Positions 1-6,264 are shown, counted from the first letter of the stretch. The stretch: DNA of 9,734 bases from Candidatus Nitrosopumilus sp. (GCA_013203245.1 JABMOR010000060.1:1-9734), one strand, 5' to 3'. Numbers and translations are program-made. The notes: generated from the sequence alone by a model not told the origin.

Positions 1-850
1 CCAAATTGTAAAAATATGAAGCATTGGTTTGAATTGTGCCTTTTTTAGGAATTTTTTGCAACCCCACATTATTTGATTCTAGTGCAGCTTGGGCTGCACC
101 TCCAGCAAAACAAAGTGCCCACAAAAAGTCCTTCTCTTTGAGCATGGTACAAGTAAATGCTGTACAAAAAATATCACCAATTCCAGTGGTATCGTAGATA
201 TGTAGATTAGGCAATGTTATTGAATAAATTTTATCTTTGACCAACAAGGAGACATTGGATTTATCAGTTAACAACACATATTCGATTCCTTTTTTCTGCA
301 ATGCCAACATCATTTCGTCATGAGTGCCACTAACAATTTGTTGGGATTCTTCAGGATTTACTTTTATTGCGTTAACATGAGATAAATCAAGATTAGTTTT
401 TTCCAAGAAAATATTATTTTGGGAATCTTTACGTCTCAAGAATCCCTGAGGGTCAACAAAAAGAAAATTTGAATCACTTTTAATTTTTTTAAATGTGTCA
501 TCAGATATTTCATGGTAAATTGGACTGACAAGATGAGCATCAGCATTACTTTGAGAGTAATCAACGGGGTCACATTCATTTTCAAGTTTCAAAGTTCTAT
601 CCGAACCAGTAATTGATATGGCAAACTTTGTGGTATTTTTTTGAGATTCTGAATTTATAAGATTAATTTCATGTTCATTCAAGTATTGTTTTGGAAAGTC
701 AGGACCGAATTTTGTAAATAAATCTACATCAAATTTGAATTCTCTTGCAGTGATACCAGAATAACAAGCAGCCCCACCAATTTGTTCATAATTATTTCCA
801 TCAATGGTAATAGTATCAATTGCACAATGAGAGAAAACAGCTAGTTTCAT
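1..850 (-). CDS. PfkB/ribokinase-family carbohydrate kinase, 3' end beyond the left edge
   Basis: ATP-dependent small-molecule kinase of the PfkB (ribokinase) family, cytosolic. I translated 283 codons from the ATG at 850 without meeting a stop, so the C-terminus lies outside the window. Seen: an N-terminal strand with Asp12 where PfkB enzymes bind the sugar, the Gly-Gly at residues 25-26 of the first signature, and the second signature DTTGIGD at 220-226, with Asp226 as the expected catalytic base and the glycines forming the anion hole. After it comes the usual Ala/Gly-rich helix (about 247-257). The stretch VDPQGFLR (132-139) and the short N-terminus recall the archaeal myo-inositol 3-kinase type from memory, so an inositol-like or nucleoside substrate is possible but unproven. 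A 35-codon zinc-ribbon gene ends 26 bases upstream on the same strand, suggesting co-transcription. Family assignment is secure; substrate is not. Confidence 0.88.
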   Translation of the reverse strand, partial: MKLAVFSHCAIDTITIDGNNYEQIGGAACYSGITAREFKFDVDLFTKFGPDFPKQYLNEHEINLINSESQKNTTKFAISITGSDRTLKLENECDPVDYSQSNADAHLVSPIYHEISDDTFKKIKSDSNFLFVDPQGFLRRKDSQNNIFLEKTNLDLSHVNAIKVNPEESQQIVSGTHDEMMLALQKKGIEYVLLTDKSNVSLLVKDKIYSITLPNLHIYDTTGIGDIFCTAFTCTMLKEKDFLWALCFAGGAAQAALESNNVGLQKIPKKGTIQTNASYFYNL

Positions 851-876
851 TTCTTTTATTTTTAATCAATCAAGAT

Positions 877-984
877 TTAGTTTTTTGCATTTTTTTTAGA
901 TTTACAATCAAGGCACATTATATCACCATGAATTACCTCTAATTCAACCCCAGATCTAAAACAAGTATGGCAAAGACCACGCAT
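877..984 (-). CDS. 35-residue double-CxxC zinc-ribbon protein
   Basis: Small open frame from ATG at 984 to TAA at 879-877. The product begins MRGLCHTCF and contains two CxxC pairs, Cys5/Cys8 and Cys24/Cys27, separated by 15 residues, then a Lys/Asn-rich tail. Four cysteines in two knuckles are enough to bind one zinc ion as a minimal ribbon, so a nucleic-acid or protein contact role is plausible; no specific function is recognised. It ends 26 bases before the PfkB kinase start on the same strand, and no other gene fits between the kinase and eS26, so the two probably form an operon. An in-frame stop lies at 1002-1000, so the only longer start is TTG at 993. A TATA-like TTTTAAT lies about 30-36 bases upstream (1014-1020), a little far for a leaderless start. 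The paired motifs in so short a frame argue against chance. Confidence 0.6.
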   Translation of the reverse strand: MRGLCHTCFRSGVELEVIHGDIMCLDCKSKKNAKN

Positions 985-1083
985 GATTATCAATTGAATT
1001 TATTCGATCTAAGATTAAAACGTGTGGGATTTTCATTAATAATACAAGTACAAAATAGGCAAATTTTGGGAAAATTCTACAAG

Positions 1084-1090
1084 AATATAA
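1084..1090 (+). promoter_or_regulatory. TATA box of eS26 gene
   Basis: AATATAA, centred about 26 bases before ATG 1113. This is the spacing at which archaeal transcription would start on the A of the start codon. It supports a leaderless mRNA and the shorter eS26 start. Not measured, inferred from spacing. Confidence 0.55.
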
Positions 1091-1112
1091 GTAGGCAAAT
1101 TTGCTCAGTTTC

Positions 1113-1400
1113 ATGCCACTTAAGCGTGCAAGTAGAGGTCGTACTAAAGGAGGAAAAGGATCTTCAGGTACAGTACAATGTACAAACTGTGGACAAACAG
1201 TCCCAAAAGACAAGGCAAAAAAAGTCACATCTAAACTAAATCTAGTTGAACATACATTGGCAAAAGAACTACGTGCACAAGGCGCATACATTGCATCACC
1301 AACAGTTTTGAAACATTATTGTATTTCATGTGCAATTCACTTTAAGATTCTAAAAATTAGATCTGCAGACAGTAGAAGAACACGCGGAAAACTTCGTTAG
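1113..1400 (+). CDS. rps26e: 30S ribosomal protein eS26
   Basis: Component of the small ribosomal subunit; in eukaryotes eS26 sits at the mRNA exit channel near the 3' end of 18S rRNA. The 95-residue product has the basic N-terminus (PLKRASRGRTKGG), then the family hallmarks: Cys23/Cys26 in CTNC followed by VPKDKA, and Cys70/Cys73 in HYCISCAIH, together the zinc site, ending in an Arg/Lys-rich tail. The closest family pattern is the eukaryotic and TACK-archaeal S26e. I start at ATG 1113, not at the in-frame TTG 1101, because the protein then begins at the usual MPLKR-like terminus and a TATA box (1084-1090) is centred 26 bases upstream, giving a leaderless mRNA. The gene stands alone on its strand and ends 2 bases from the stop of the convergent CDP-alcohol transferase. 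Confidence 0.95.
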   Translation: MPLKRASRGRTKGGKGSSGTVQCTNCGQTVPKDKAKKVTSKLNLVEHTLAKELRAQGAYIASPTVLKHYCISCAIHFKILKIRSADSRRTRGKLR

Positions 1401-1402
1401 TA

Positions 1403-1975
1403 TTATTCTTTAATATTTTTTGTAGTGTAAATCATTCTCTGTATCAAGGTAATTCCAGCAATTATCACTACAATAATCACAGCGTAATCCATAAAACCAA
1501 TAATTCCAATAATTGCAATTACCAATAGTCTTTCAGCTCGTTCGCCAATTCCAATACCTTGAAGTTTTATGTTAATAATATCAGATTTTGATCTTGCGTA
1601 ACTTACCAATAGTGATAGAGTGATTGCAAGTAGTACAATGTATGGTTCTACATATCCACCAACTAAAATTCCTAAAAATATTGCAACTTCAGCAATCTTG
1701 TCAAACATTGAATCAAGATATTCACCTTTTTTTGAAGTCTTTCCAGTGACTCGGGCAACCTGACCATCAACCATGTCAAAAAATCCTGAAACAAGTAATA
1801 ATACACCACCAATAATTAATCCAAATTCCATTCCCATTCCATAAACTACAGCAGATAGTAATGCAAAACTGAATCCTACAAAAGTCCAAAAATTAGCAGA
1901 CAGTCCAGTAGATGCAAATCCTTTTCCTATCTTTTCCAAAGTAGGTCGAAGAGTATCTCGCAGATTATTTAACAC
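1403..1975 (-). CDS. CDP-alcohol phosphatidyltransferase, probable archaetidylinositol phosphate synthase
   Basis: Integral membrane enzyme of the CDP-alcohol phosphotransferase family. It probably joins CDP-archaeol and 1L-myo-inositol 1-phosphate to make archaetidylinositol phosphate, the first step to inositol-headed ether lipids. Numbered from the GTG start (190 residues), the full signature is present: Asp67, Asp70, Gly71, Ala74, Arg75, Gly84, Asp88 and Asp92, the metal and CDP site. The later ERAERL (145-150) matches the basic headgroup-phosphate pocket of inositol-phosphate-using members, which favours this substrate over glycerol phosphate or serine. About six hydrophobic segments are visible. 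Start choice: ATG 1996 is also in frame and adds seven residues, but a TATA box (1998-2004) is centred 26 bases before the GTG at 1975 and the protein then begins MLNNLRDTLRP, more typical of the family. Convergent with eS26, 2 bases apart. Confidence 0.87.
   Translation of the reverse strand: MLNNLRDTLRPTLEKIGKGFASTGLSANFWTFVGFSFALLSAVVYGMGMEFGLIIGGVLLLVSGFFDMVDGQVARVTGKTSKKGEYLDSMFDKIAEVAIFLGILVGGYVEPYIVLLAITLSLLVSYARSKSDIINIKLQGIGIGERAERLLVIAIIGIIGFMDYAVIIVVIIAGITLIQRMIYTTKNIKE
1416..1421 (+). terminator. Candidate oligo-T terminator after eS26
   Basis: Six T residues on the plus strand, 16-21 bases after the eS26 stop and preceded by an AT-rich stretch. Archaeal RNA polymerase terminates at such T-runs without a hairpin. 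The run lies inside the 3' end of the convergent transferase gene. Confidence 0.35.
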
Positions 1976-1997
1976 GTGATACACCCAAAATACCATC

Positions 1998-2004
1998 TAA
2001 TAAA
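1998..2004 (-). promoter_or_regulatory. TATA box of CDP-alcohol transferase gene
   Basis: TTTATTA on the minus strand, centred 26 bases upstream of GTG 1975 and immediately next to ATG 1996. The position would put transcription initiation on the GTG and make the upstream ATG untranscribed. Confidence 0.42.
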
Positions 2005-2208
2005 GTGAACAGGAGTAAAAATGAGGCAAAATAGGCTAAAAATACGACAATTAATCAAAAACTAATTTGATCTTATAGAATAGGGATATTTAATGAAAGT
2101 ATGAAAATCATATCAAGATGACACCGAAACTGGCATGTGTGTAATTAATTAGTTTTAAAATAATATCCACAAGGTTTGTAAAATTAAATATTAGATTATG
2201 AAAAATGA

Positions 2209-3084
2209 CTAGCTTTTTTGAGATAGATTGATTGCAATTAAAGTGGAGATAATTTTAGCAGCCAAAGATGCAGTGGAGCCATTGTCATGGTAAGGATTCA
2301 ACTCTACTATATCTACACCAGTCACTTTAGTTTCTTGTAAAGTATGAATCATATCAAATAGTTCTCTTGAAGTTACTCCTACAGCTTCGGGATTACCCAC
2401 ACCAGGAGCATATGCAGGGTCTAAAACATCAAGATCAAAACTTGAATAGATCGTATCAAATGTAGAGACGTGATCTTTTAGAAGACTAGGTCCCTTACCA
2501 TCTCTAATTTGTTTATCAGTAATTGTTTTGATTTTATTTTCGGTAAGGAATTCTAATTCTTCTTTAACAAAAGCTCTTGCACCAACATGTAAAATATTTT
2601 CAGGACCTCTCTCCTCGACTATTCTTCTCAGATAAGATGCATGGCTTAGTTTAATGTCTGCAAATTCATCACGTAAATCATAATGTGCATCAAAAACGAC
2701 ATATCCAGTTTCTTTTGGAAAACTGGTATAAGTTGCATATGTAATAGAATGTTCACCACCCAAAATGAACAATTGTCTTTGTTTTGAAACAAGTTCGGTT
2801 GTAATTTTTTTGACCATGTCAACCATTTCAGATGCAACAACTGTGTGACGAGTGTTTCCCAAATCCTCAATATGTGCAGATTCTAAATCAATTCCAAGTT
2901 CAGGATGGAAAATTTCAATATTGTTAAATGAATCACGAATGGCATCAGGGCCAAATCTACAACCAGGCTTGTATGAGTGAGTAGAATCAAAAGGTATTCC
3001 AAAAATTGTTGCCACAGGCTCAGAATCATCATCAGAGGCAGTAATTAGCGGATTATTGTTCATGTATAATTCAAGAAAACTCAT
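2209..3084 (-). CDS. speB: Agmatinase-family ureohydrolase
   Basis: Binuclear manganese hydrolase that removes urea from a guanidino substrate. In archaea the usual substrates are agmatine (giving putrescine) or N1-aminopropylagmatine (giving spermidine). The 291-residue product is full length. All six metal ligands are visible: His112 in GGEHS, Asp132/His134/Asp136 in DAHYD, and Asp217/Asp219 in SFDLD. His148 is a candidate catalytic His, and Glu233 lies in the GVGNPE segment. That segment normally reads GTGTPEPGG, so the loop is slightly divergent. Arginase or formiminoglutamase activity cannot be excluded from sequence alone. The gene starts 2 bases after the ThrRS stop and has a GGTG ribosome binding site inside the last ThrRS codons, so it is the second gene of a coupled operon. 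A T5 run on the coding strand follows within 8 bases of the stop (2205-2201). Confidence 0.9.
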   Translation of the reverse strand: MSFLELYMNNNPLITASDDDSEPVATIFGIPFDSTHSYKPGCRFGPDAIRDSFNNIEIFHPELGIDLESAHIEDLGNTRHTVVASEMVDMVKKITTELVSKQRQLFILGGEHSITYATYTSFPKETGYVVFDAHYDLRDEFADIKLSHASYLRRIVEERGPENILHVGARAFVKEELEFLTENKIKTITDKQIRDGKGPSLLKDHVSTFDTIYSSFDLDVLDPAYAPGVGNPEAVGVTSRELFDMIHTLQETKVTGVDIVELNPYHDNGSTASLAAKIISTLIAINLSQKS

Positions 3085-3086
3085 TT

Positions 3087-4955
3087 TTACACCATCAGGT
3101 TTGGTCTCTTTGAAAGATATTTTGGCAGATTCAAACCAGTGAAAGGTTTTCCTTTAGTTTGCTCTTTAATTTCATTAATAAAATCATCAAATGTCAAATC
3201 TCGAACATCACCAGTTTGTCTATCACGAATACTAAGATTTTGTGAATTAGCTTCCTTGTCACCGATAACCAAAATATATCGAATCCATTCTTTTTCAGCT
3301 TCGCGAATTCGTTTTCCGATACTTTCATTTCTATCATCAATGTCAACGCGGATATCATTTGCCGAAATTTTATCAGTGAGGGTTTCAGTAAATGCATTAA
3401 ATTCATCTGTAAGAGGAATGATTCTAACTTGTGTAGGAGCTAGCCATAGTGGAAATTGTGGTTTTCTCCCCTCGTAGGAATCTTTTGCAGCTTTTTCCAA
3501 TAACGCATAAATTATTCTCTCAATTGCACCGCTAGGAGAATTGTGTAGGATAATTGGATTTTGTTTTGTATTGTTTTCATCAACAAATTCAATTCCATAT
3601 CGATCTCCATTTTCCACATCTATCTGATCAGTTGACAAAGCGGATGCTTTTCCAAGTCCATCAATAAAATTAAACTCCCATTTCAATACAAAGTAAAAGA
3701 ATTTTTCTTTCCACATTTCAACTAGAACAGGTCGACCGTGTCTCTTTACTAATTCCTCAATTGATGATTTATTCTCATTGTAAAAATCCTCAGTAAATCG
3801 AATTGCCATTTCATAATCAGATTCATCAATTCCAAGCTCTTGAAGTACACTTTGAGAAAGATCAAATCTAATCTTAATTTCATCTATTGCCTGTGGCATA
3901 TCTTTGCAAAATGCATGACAGTCAGGCATGGTAAACGCTCTTAATCGCCTTAAACCAACTAGTTCTCCCGATTGTTCTCGTCTAAAGCTATAACGAGTTA
4001 ATTCATAGAGTTTGTAGGGTAAATTCTTGTAAGATAGCTGATATTGATTTGCCATTAAAAATTGTCCAAAGCATGCAGCAAATCTCAAAAAGAGTTTTTT
4101 GCCTTCAGAGTCAATATTGTATTGTCTTGCAGGAAATCGATTAAAATAACTAACCATGCTCGGATGTTCTGAATCATACATGATTGGAGTTTCAACTTCA
4201 TATCCACCATATTCTTTAACTCTATCAGTAACATATCTCTCAATCAAAGATTTGATCAAACGACCATTAGGATAAAATCTCATATTTCCAGAATCAGATG
4301 CAGGTTCATAGTCAGATATACCCATTTTTTTCATTAGTGCAACATGTGGTGGCGGTTGGTCTACTTTACGAATTTTTGCAGATTCATATTTTGCCAAAAT
4401 TTCTAATTTTGGATATTTTGAAAAATTAAAATCACCAATGTTAGTCATGGTTCCGTCAGGAGAAAGTATTTTCCAAAATGAACGAATTTTAGATTCACCT
4501 TTGAGAGCATCAGAAGTTAATTCTTCAGCAGGTTTTGCATTCGAGGAATCTTTTGTTACAACTTTGAAGCTTTCTGCAAGTGGATGTCCCTTTACTTGAA
4601 TTTTGTAAGATTTTGTCCAACCAAATGGAGAATGAGATACTTCAAGTTCTGATGAGCTATCCTCCATCTCTTTTAGTAAATTCATTGCAATTGAAGGCTT
4701 TGCAAGATTTGAACTAAGATGAGCATAAGGATAAAGTAATAATTTTTTACATCCAATTTTTTCCATAGATACTTTAATTTGAGATAGTGCGTTTTGTGCC
4801 ACTGAAGAATCATCACCAGTTTCCATTGCAATGAATACTACTACTAGTTCTTCTAGTCTTTGAGTTTGAGGATTTTTAATATCCTCTGCTGATTGTATCT
4901 CCTTTTTTGTAGGAGTGTACTCAATGTGATCACAATGTAGTTGCAATATACGCAT
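3087..4955 (-). CDS. thrS: Threonyl-tRNA synthetase, archaeal type
   Basis: Charges tRNA-Thr with threonine. Numbered from ATG 4955 (622 residues): an N-terminal archaeal editing domain of D-aminoacyl-tRNA deacylase fold (about 1-137) with AHLSS at His79, GWTK at 112-115 and GHPLAE at 123-128; class II catalytic core with motif 2 FRREQSGE (324-331) and motif 3 GAIER (476-480); zinc ligands Cys295 (AACFG), His347 (CHAF) and His471 (LHNSPSG); and a C-terminal anticodon-binding domain from about 503, starting LWLAPTQVRI. Length is normal for archaeal ThrRS. An in-frame ATG at 4979 lies inside the TATA box (4978-4986), which is centred 27 bases before ATG 4955, so the longer start is rejected; MRILQLHCDH is also the usual N-terminus. 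First gene of an operon with agmatinase. The editing site has Thr114 where I recall Tyr in Pyrococcus. Confidence 0.97.
   Translation of the reverse strand: MRILQLHCDHIEYTPTKKEIQSAEDIKNPQTQRLEELVVVFIAMETGDDSSVAQNALSQIKVSMEKIGCKKLLLYPYAHLSSNLAKPSIAMNLLKEMEDSSSELEVSHSPFGWTKSYKIQVKGHPLAESFKVVTKDSSNAKPAEELTSDALKGESKIRSFWKILSPDGTMTNIGDFNFSKYPKLEILAKYESAKIRKVDQPPPHVALMKKMGISDYEPASDSGNMRFYPNGRLIKSLIERYVTDRVKEYGGYEVETPIMYDSEHPSMVSYFNRFPARQYNIDSEGKKLFLRFAACFGQFLMANQYQLSYKNLPYKLYELTRYSFRREQSGELVGLRRLRAFTMPDCHAFCKDMPQAIDEIKIRFDLSQSVLQELGIDESDYEMAIRFTEDFYNENKSSIEELVKRHGRPVLVEMWKEKFFYFVLKWEFNFIDGLGKASALSTDQIDVENGDRYGIEFVDENNTKQNPIILHNSPSGAIERIIYALLEKAAKDSYEGRKPQFPLWLAPTQVRIIPLTDEFNAFTETLTDKISANDIRVDIDDRNESIGKRIREAEKEWIRYILVIGDKEANSQNLSIRDRQTGDVRDLTFDDFINEIKEQTKGKPFTGLNLPKYLSKRPNLMV
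3090..3093 (-). promoter_or_regulatory. Shine-Dalgarno GGTG for the agmatinase gene
   Basis: GGTG on the minus strand, 5 bases before ATG 3084, can pair with the CACC core of the archaeal 16S rRNA tail. It lies in the last ThrRS codons (ATG GTG TAA), so ribosomes finishing ThrRS would meet it, consistent with translational coupling. It contrasts with the leaderless genes around it. Confidence 0.5.
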
Positions 4956-4977
4956 GTTTAGAGATGTTAAAATGGGC

Positions 4978-4986
4978 ATAAATATA
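4978..4986 (-). promoter_or_regulatory. TATA box of the thrS-agmatinase operon
   Basis: TATATTTAT on the minus strand, centred about 27 bases before ATG 4955, giving a leaderless thrS mRNA. It overlaps the in-frame upstream ATG (4979-4977). Being nearly symmetrical in AT content, it might also serve the divergent 74-codon gene. Confidence 0.6.
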
Positions 4987-5028
4987 CGATTCTCAAAAAA
5001 TAGAGACAGCCTCCAAATTACGAATATA

Positions 5029-5253
5029 ATGAATGGTTCTCAGGTAGAATACGGCATTAAAGGTCTAATGAAATTTATTCAGAATAAATGTGGATTAGTC
5101 ATGCAAGGCAAAAAAGATGAACCTCGATATCAGGAATTACTCAAAGAAAAAAAAGAGTTAGAAAAGAACAGGCCACATGGAATAGACGATATGAGACGAT
5201 GGAAGCATGCAATGGGCAAAATCTTACAAGAACTAGAATTATACAACAAATAG
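5029..5253 (+). CDS. Conserved-looking 74-residue helical protein of unknown function
   Basis: I do not recognise this protein. From ATG 5029 the product is 74 residues, soluble and highly charged: a short N-terminal segment (MNGSQVEYGIKG), one cysteine at residue 21, a Lys/Glu-rich helical stretch at about 33-47 (YQELLKEKKELEK) that could form a short coiled coil, then HGIDDMRRWKHAMGKILQELE, which looks like a second amphipathic helix. No membrane segment or metal motif. The frame stays open upstream to ATG 4954; ATG 4972 has a TATA-like CAATATAC about 25 bases before it, so a 93-residue form beginning MGINIRF is possible. I prefer 5029 because the upstream residues look unstructured and use rarer codons. 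Divergent from thrS and followed after 62 bases by the pentapeptide gene, perhaps in one transcript. Confidence 0.7.
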   Translation: MNGSQVEYGIKGLMKFIQNKCGLVMQGKKDEPRYQELLKEKKELEKNRPHGIDDMRRWKHAMGKILQELELYNK

Positions 5254-5262
5254 TTGTTCAAG

Positions 5263-5291
5263 GCACATTTTAGATCTAAATTCAAATGTGC
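5263..5291. repeat. Inverted repeat with palindromic loop between two plus-strand genes
   Basis: Perfect 8-base arms GCACATTT (5263-5270) and AAATGTGC (5284-5291) flank a 13-base loop that itself contains the palindrome TAGATCTA (5271-5278). It lies 10 bases after one stop codon and 25 bases before the start of the pentapeptide gene. It could be an RNA hairpin at the end of the first transcript or a dimeric-regulator operator overlapping the promoter of the second. No long T-run follows, which weakens the terminator reading. Confidence 0.5.
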
Positions 5292-5315
5292 AATATTGAT
5301 AAATCAAAATAGACG

Positions 5316-5813
5316 ATGAACCCATCAGATGTTTTTAGAAAAAGAAATCTTTCCAAAATTAATTTTGAATATGAAGAGTTGATTGGTAGAGATTTATCAG
5401 ATTCCAATATGAAAGGAGTTGTTCTAAAAAACAGAGATATTCACAATGCCGATTTTAGTTGTACAGACCTCAGTGGAGCAGATTTGAGTGGATCTATATT
5501 GTTTTATGTTAAAATGCGAGGAGCAGATTTGCGAGGAGCAGATTTATCAAATGCAAAACTATGGGATGCAGAATTGTATGGTGCAGATATGAGAGAGGCA
5601 GACATTAGAGGAGCAGATTTATTTTATACAGACTTGCGAAGTGTTGATTTAAGTGGAGCCAATCTTAGCGGAGTAAATATTAGACATACAAATTTTGAGG
5701 GAGCAGTTTTAGAATCAGTAAATTTTGAGGGAGCAAATTATGACTTGCACACATTAGATACAATTTCAAAGAATTGGAAAATAGAATTAAAAAAACAAGG
5801 AAACCAATGGTAA
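5316..5813 (+). CDS. Pentapeptide repeat protein
   Basis: Soluble 165-residue protein built almost entirely of pentapeptide repeats of the A(D/N)LXX type. From residue 13 to 147 I count 27 consecutive five-residue units without a break in register, each ending in Leu, Phe, Met, Ile or Tyr; examples are SGADL, RGADL, READI and SGANL. Such repeats form a right-handed square beta-helix, here just under seven coils. The N-terminal 12 residues and the tail DTISKNWKIELKKQGNQW would act as caps. Bacterial relatives such as MfpA and Qnr mimic DNA and bind gyrase, but most members have unknown roles and thaumarchaea generally lack gyrase, so that function should not be assumed. Near-identical 12-base blocks (GGAGCAGATTTG-like) in the DNA reflect the coding repeat. 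No signal peptide. It sits 62 bases after the 74-codon gene, with an inverted repeat between. Confidence 0.93.
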   Translation: MNPSDVFRKRNLSKINFEYEELIGRDLSDSNMKGVVLKNRDIHNADFSCTDLSGADLSGSILFYVKMRGADLRGADLSNAKLWDAELYGADMREADIRGADLFYTDLRSVDLSGANLSGVNIRHTNFEGAVLESVNFEGANYDLHTLDTISKNWKIELKKQGNQW

Positions 5814-5863
5814 TAAAATAATTATAAAAATAAATTAAATTCGCTTCAAGTGTATTCTCAAAA

Positions 5864-6199
5864 CTATTTTGATTTTTCCCTTAACGTAATAATAGAGCGC
5901 AAAATCAATCCAGAAATTCCTAAATTAGATTTGAGAAATTCAGATGCTCTTAAAAGAGAGTTTTCACCACGAAATCCCTCATCATAAATCATTTCAAGGG
6001 ATCCTCTATCAGTTTCAACAAAAGAAGTGATTAAAGAAAAAACACCTAATTTTTCATCAGTTTGTTCTGAATAAAGGCGTAATTCTACTTTTGAAATTTT
6101 GAAATCATCTTGGAGAAAATTTCCAGAGGAGAATAAAACCTCAACAGCGTCAGGAGTTTTATCTACGCGTGCAGGATCATGTAAATCTACAATATTCAT
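5864..6199 (-). CDS. Unknown 111-residue protein
   Basis: I do not recognise a family. The product is soluble and mildly acidic, with no cysteines, signal peptide or membrane segment. The N-terminal half alternates hydrophobic and polar residues as expected of beta strands (AVEVLFSSGNF, KISKVELRLYSE, LGVFSLITSFVE), followed by a Glu/Asp-rich turn (SLEMIYDEGFRGE) and a C-terminal amphipathic helix and strand (LLRASEFLKSNLGISGLILRSI). This suggests a small alpha/beta domain. The start ATG 6199 is well supported: a TATA box (6222-6230) is centred 27 bases upstream. The gene is convergent with the pentapeptide gene (50-base gap) and lies 65 bases beyond the stop of the symporter gene on the same strand, but its own promoter suggests separate transcription. 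Confidence 0.8.
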   Translation of the reverse strand: MNIVDLHDPARVDKTPDAVEVLFSSGNFLQDDFKISKVELRLYSEQTDEKLGVFSLITSFVETDRGSLEMIYDEGFRGENSLLRASEFLKSNLGISGLILRSIITLREKSK

Positions 6200-6221
6200 T
6201 CTGCATTATTTAGAATTATTC

Positions 6222-6230
6222 CTAAATAAG
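6222..6230 (-). promoter_or_regulatory. TATA box of the 111-residue gene
   Basis: CTTATTTAG on the minus strand, centred 27 bases before ATG 6199. It fits the archaeal box A and a leaderless transcript, and shows the gene need not depend on read-through from the symporter gene. Confidence 0.5.
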
Positions 6231-6264
6231 TAATAATATCAATACAAGTTTCAATAAAGAGATT

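Noticed and set aside
967..1239. Plus-strand open frame of 90 codons overlapping eS26
   Set aside because: Out of frame with eS26 over its conserved half and spans the eS26 TATA box; the translation is low-complexity and unconvincing.
956..1291. Minus-strand open frame of 111 codons opposite the start of eS26
   Set aside because: It lies antisense to the conserved eS26 coding region and the translation has no domain-like pattern; the short zinc-ribbon frame at 877-984 is the better minus-strand gene here.
2090..2140. C/D-box sRNA in the 2.0-2.2 kb gap
   Set aside because: No proper C box (RTGATGA) paired with a D box (CTGA) at suitable spacing; AAGATGAC alone is not enough.
3139..3477. Plus-strand frame antisense to the ThrRS C-terminal domain
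   Set aside because: The opposite strand encodes the conserved anticodon-binding domain; the antisense translation is Ser-rich and has no promoter.
4953..4979. Longer ThrRS start at ATG 4979
   Set aside because: That ATG lies within the TATA box centred 27 bases before ATG 4955, so it would not be transcribed; the shorter protein has the usual archaeal N-terminus.
5352..5756. Tandem DNA repeats resembling a CRISPR or minisatellite
   Set aside because: The repeated GGAGCAGATTTG-like blocks are explained by the codons of pentapeptide repeats; spacing varies in multiples of 15 bases and there are no spacers.
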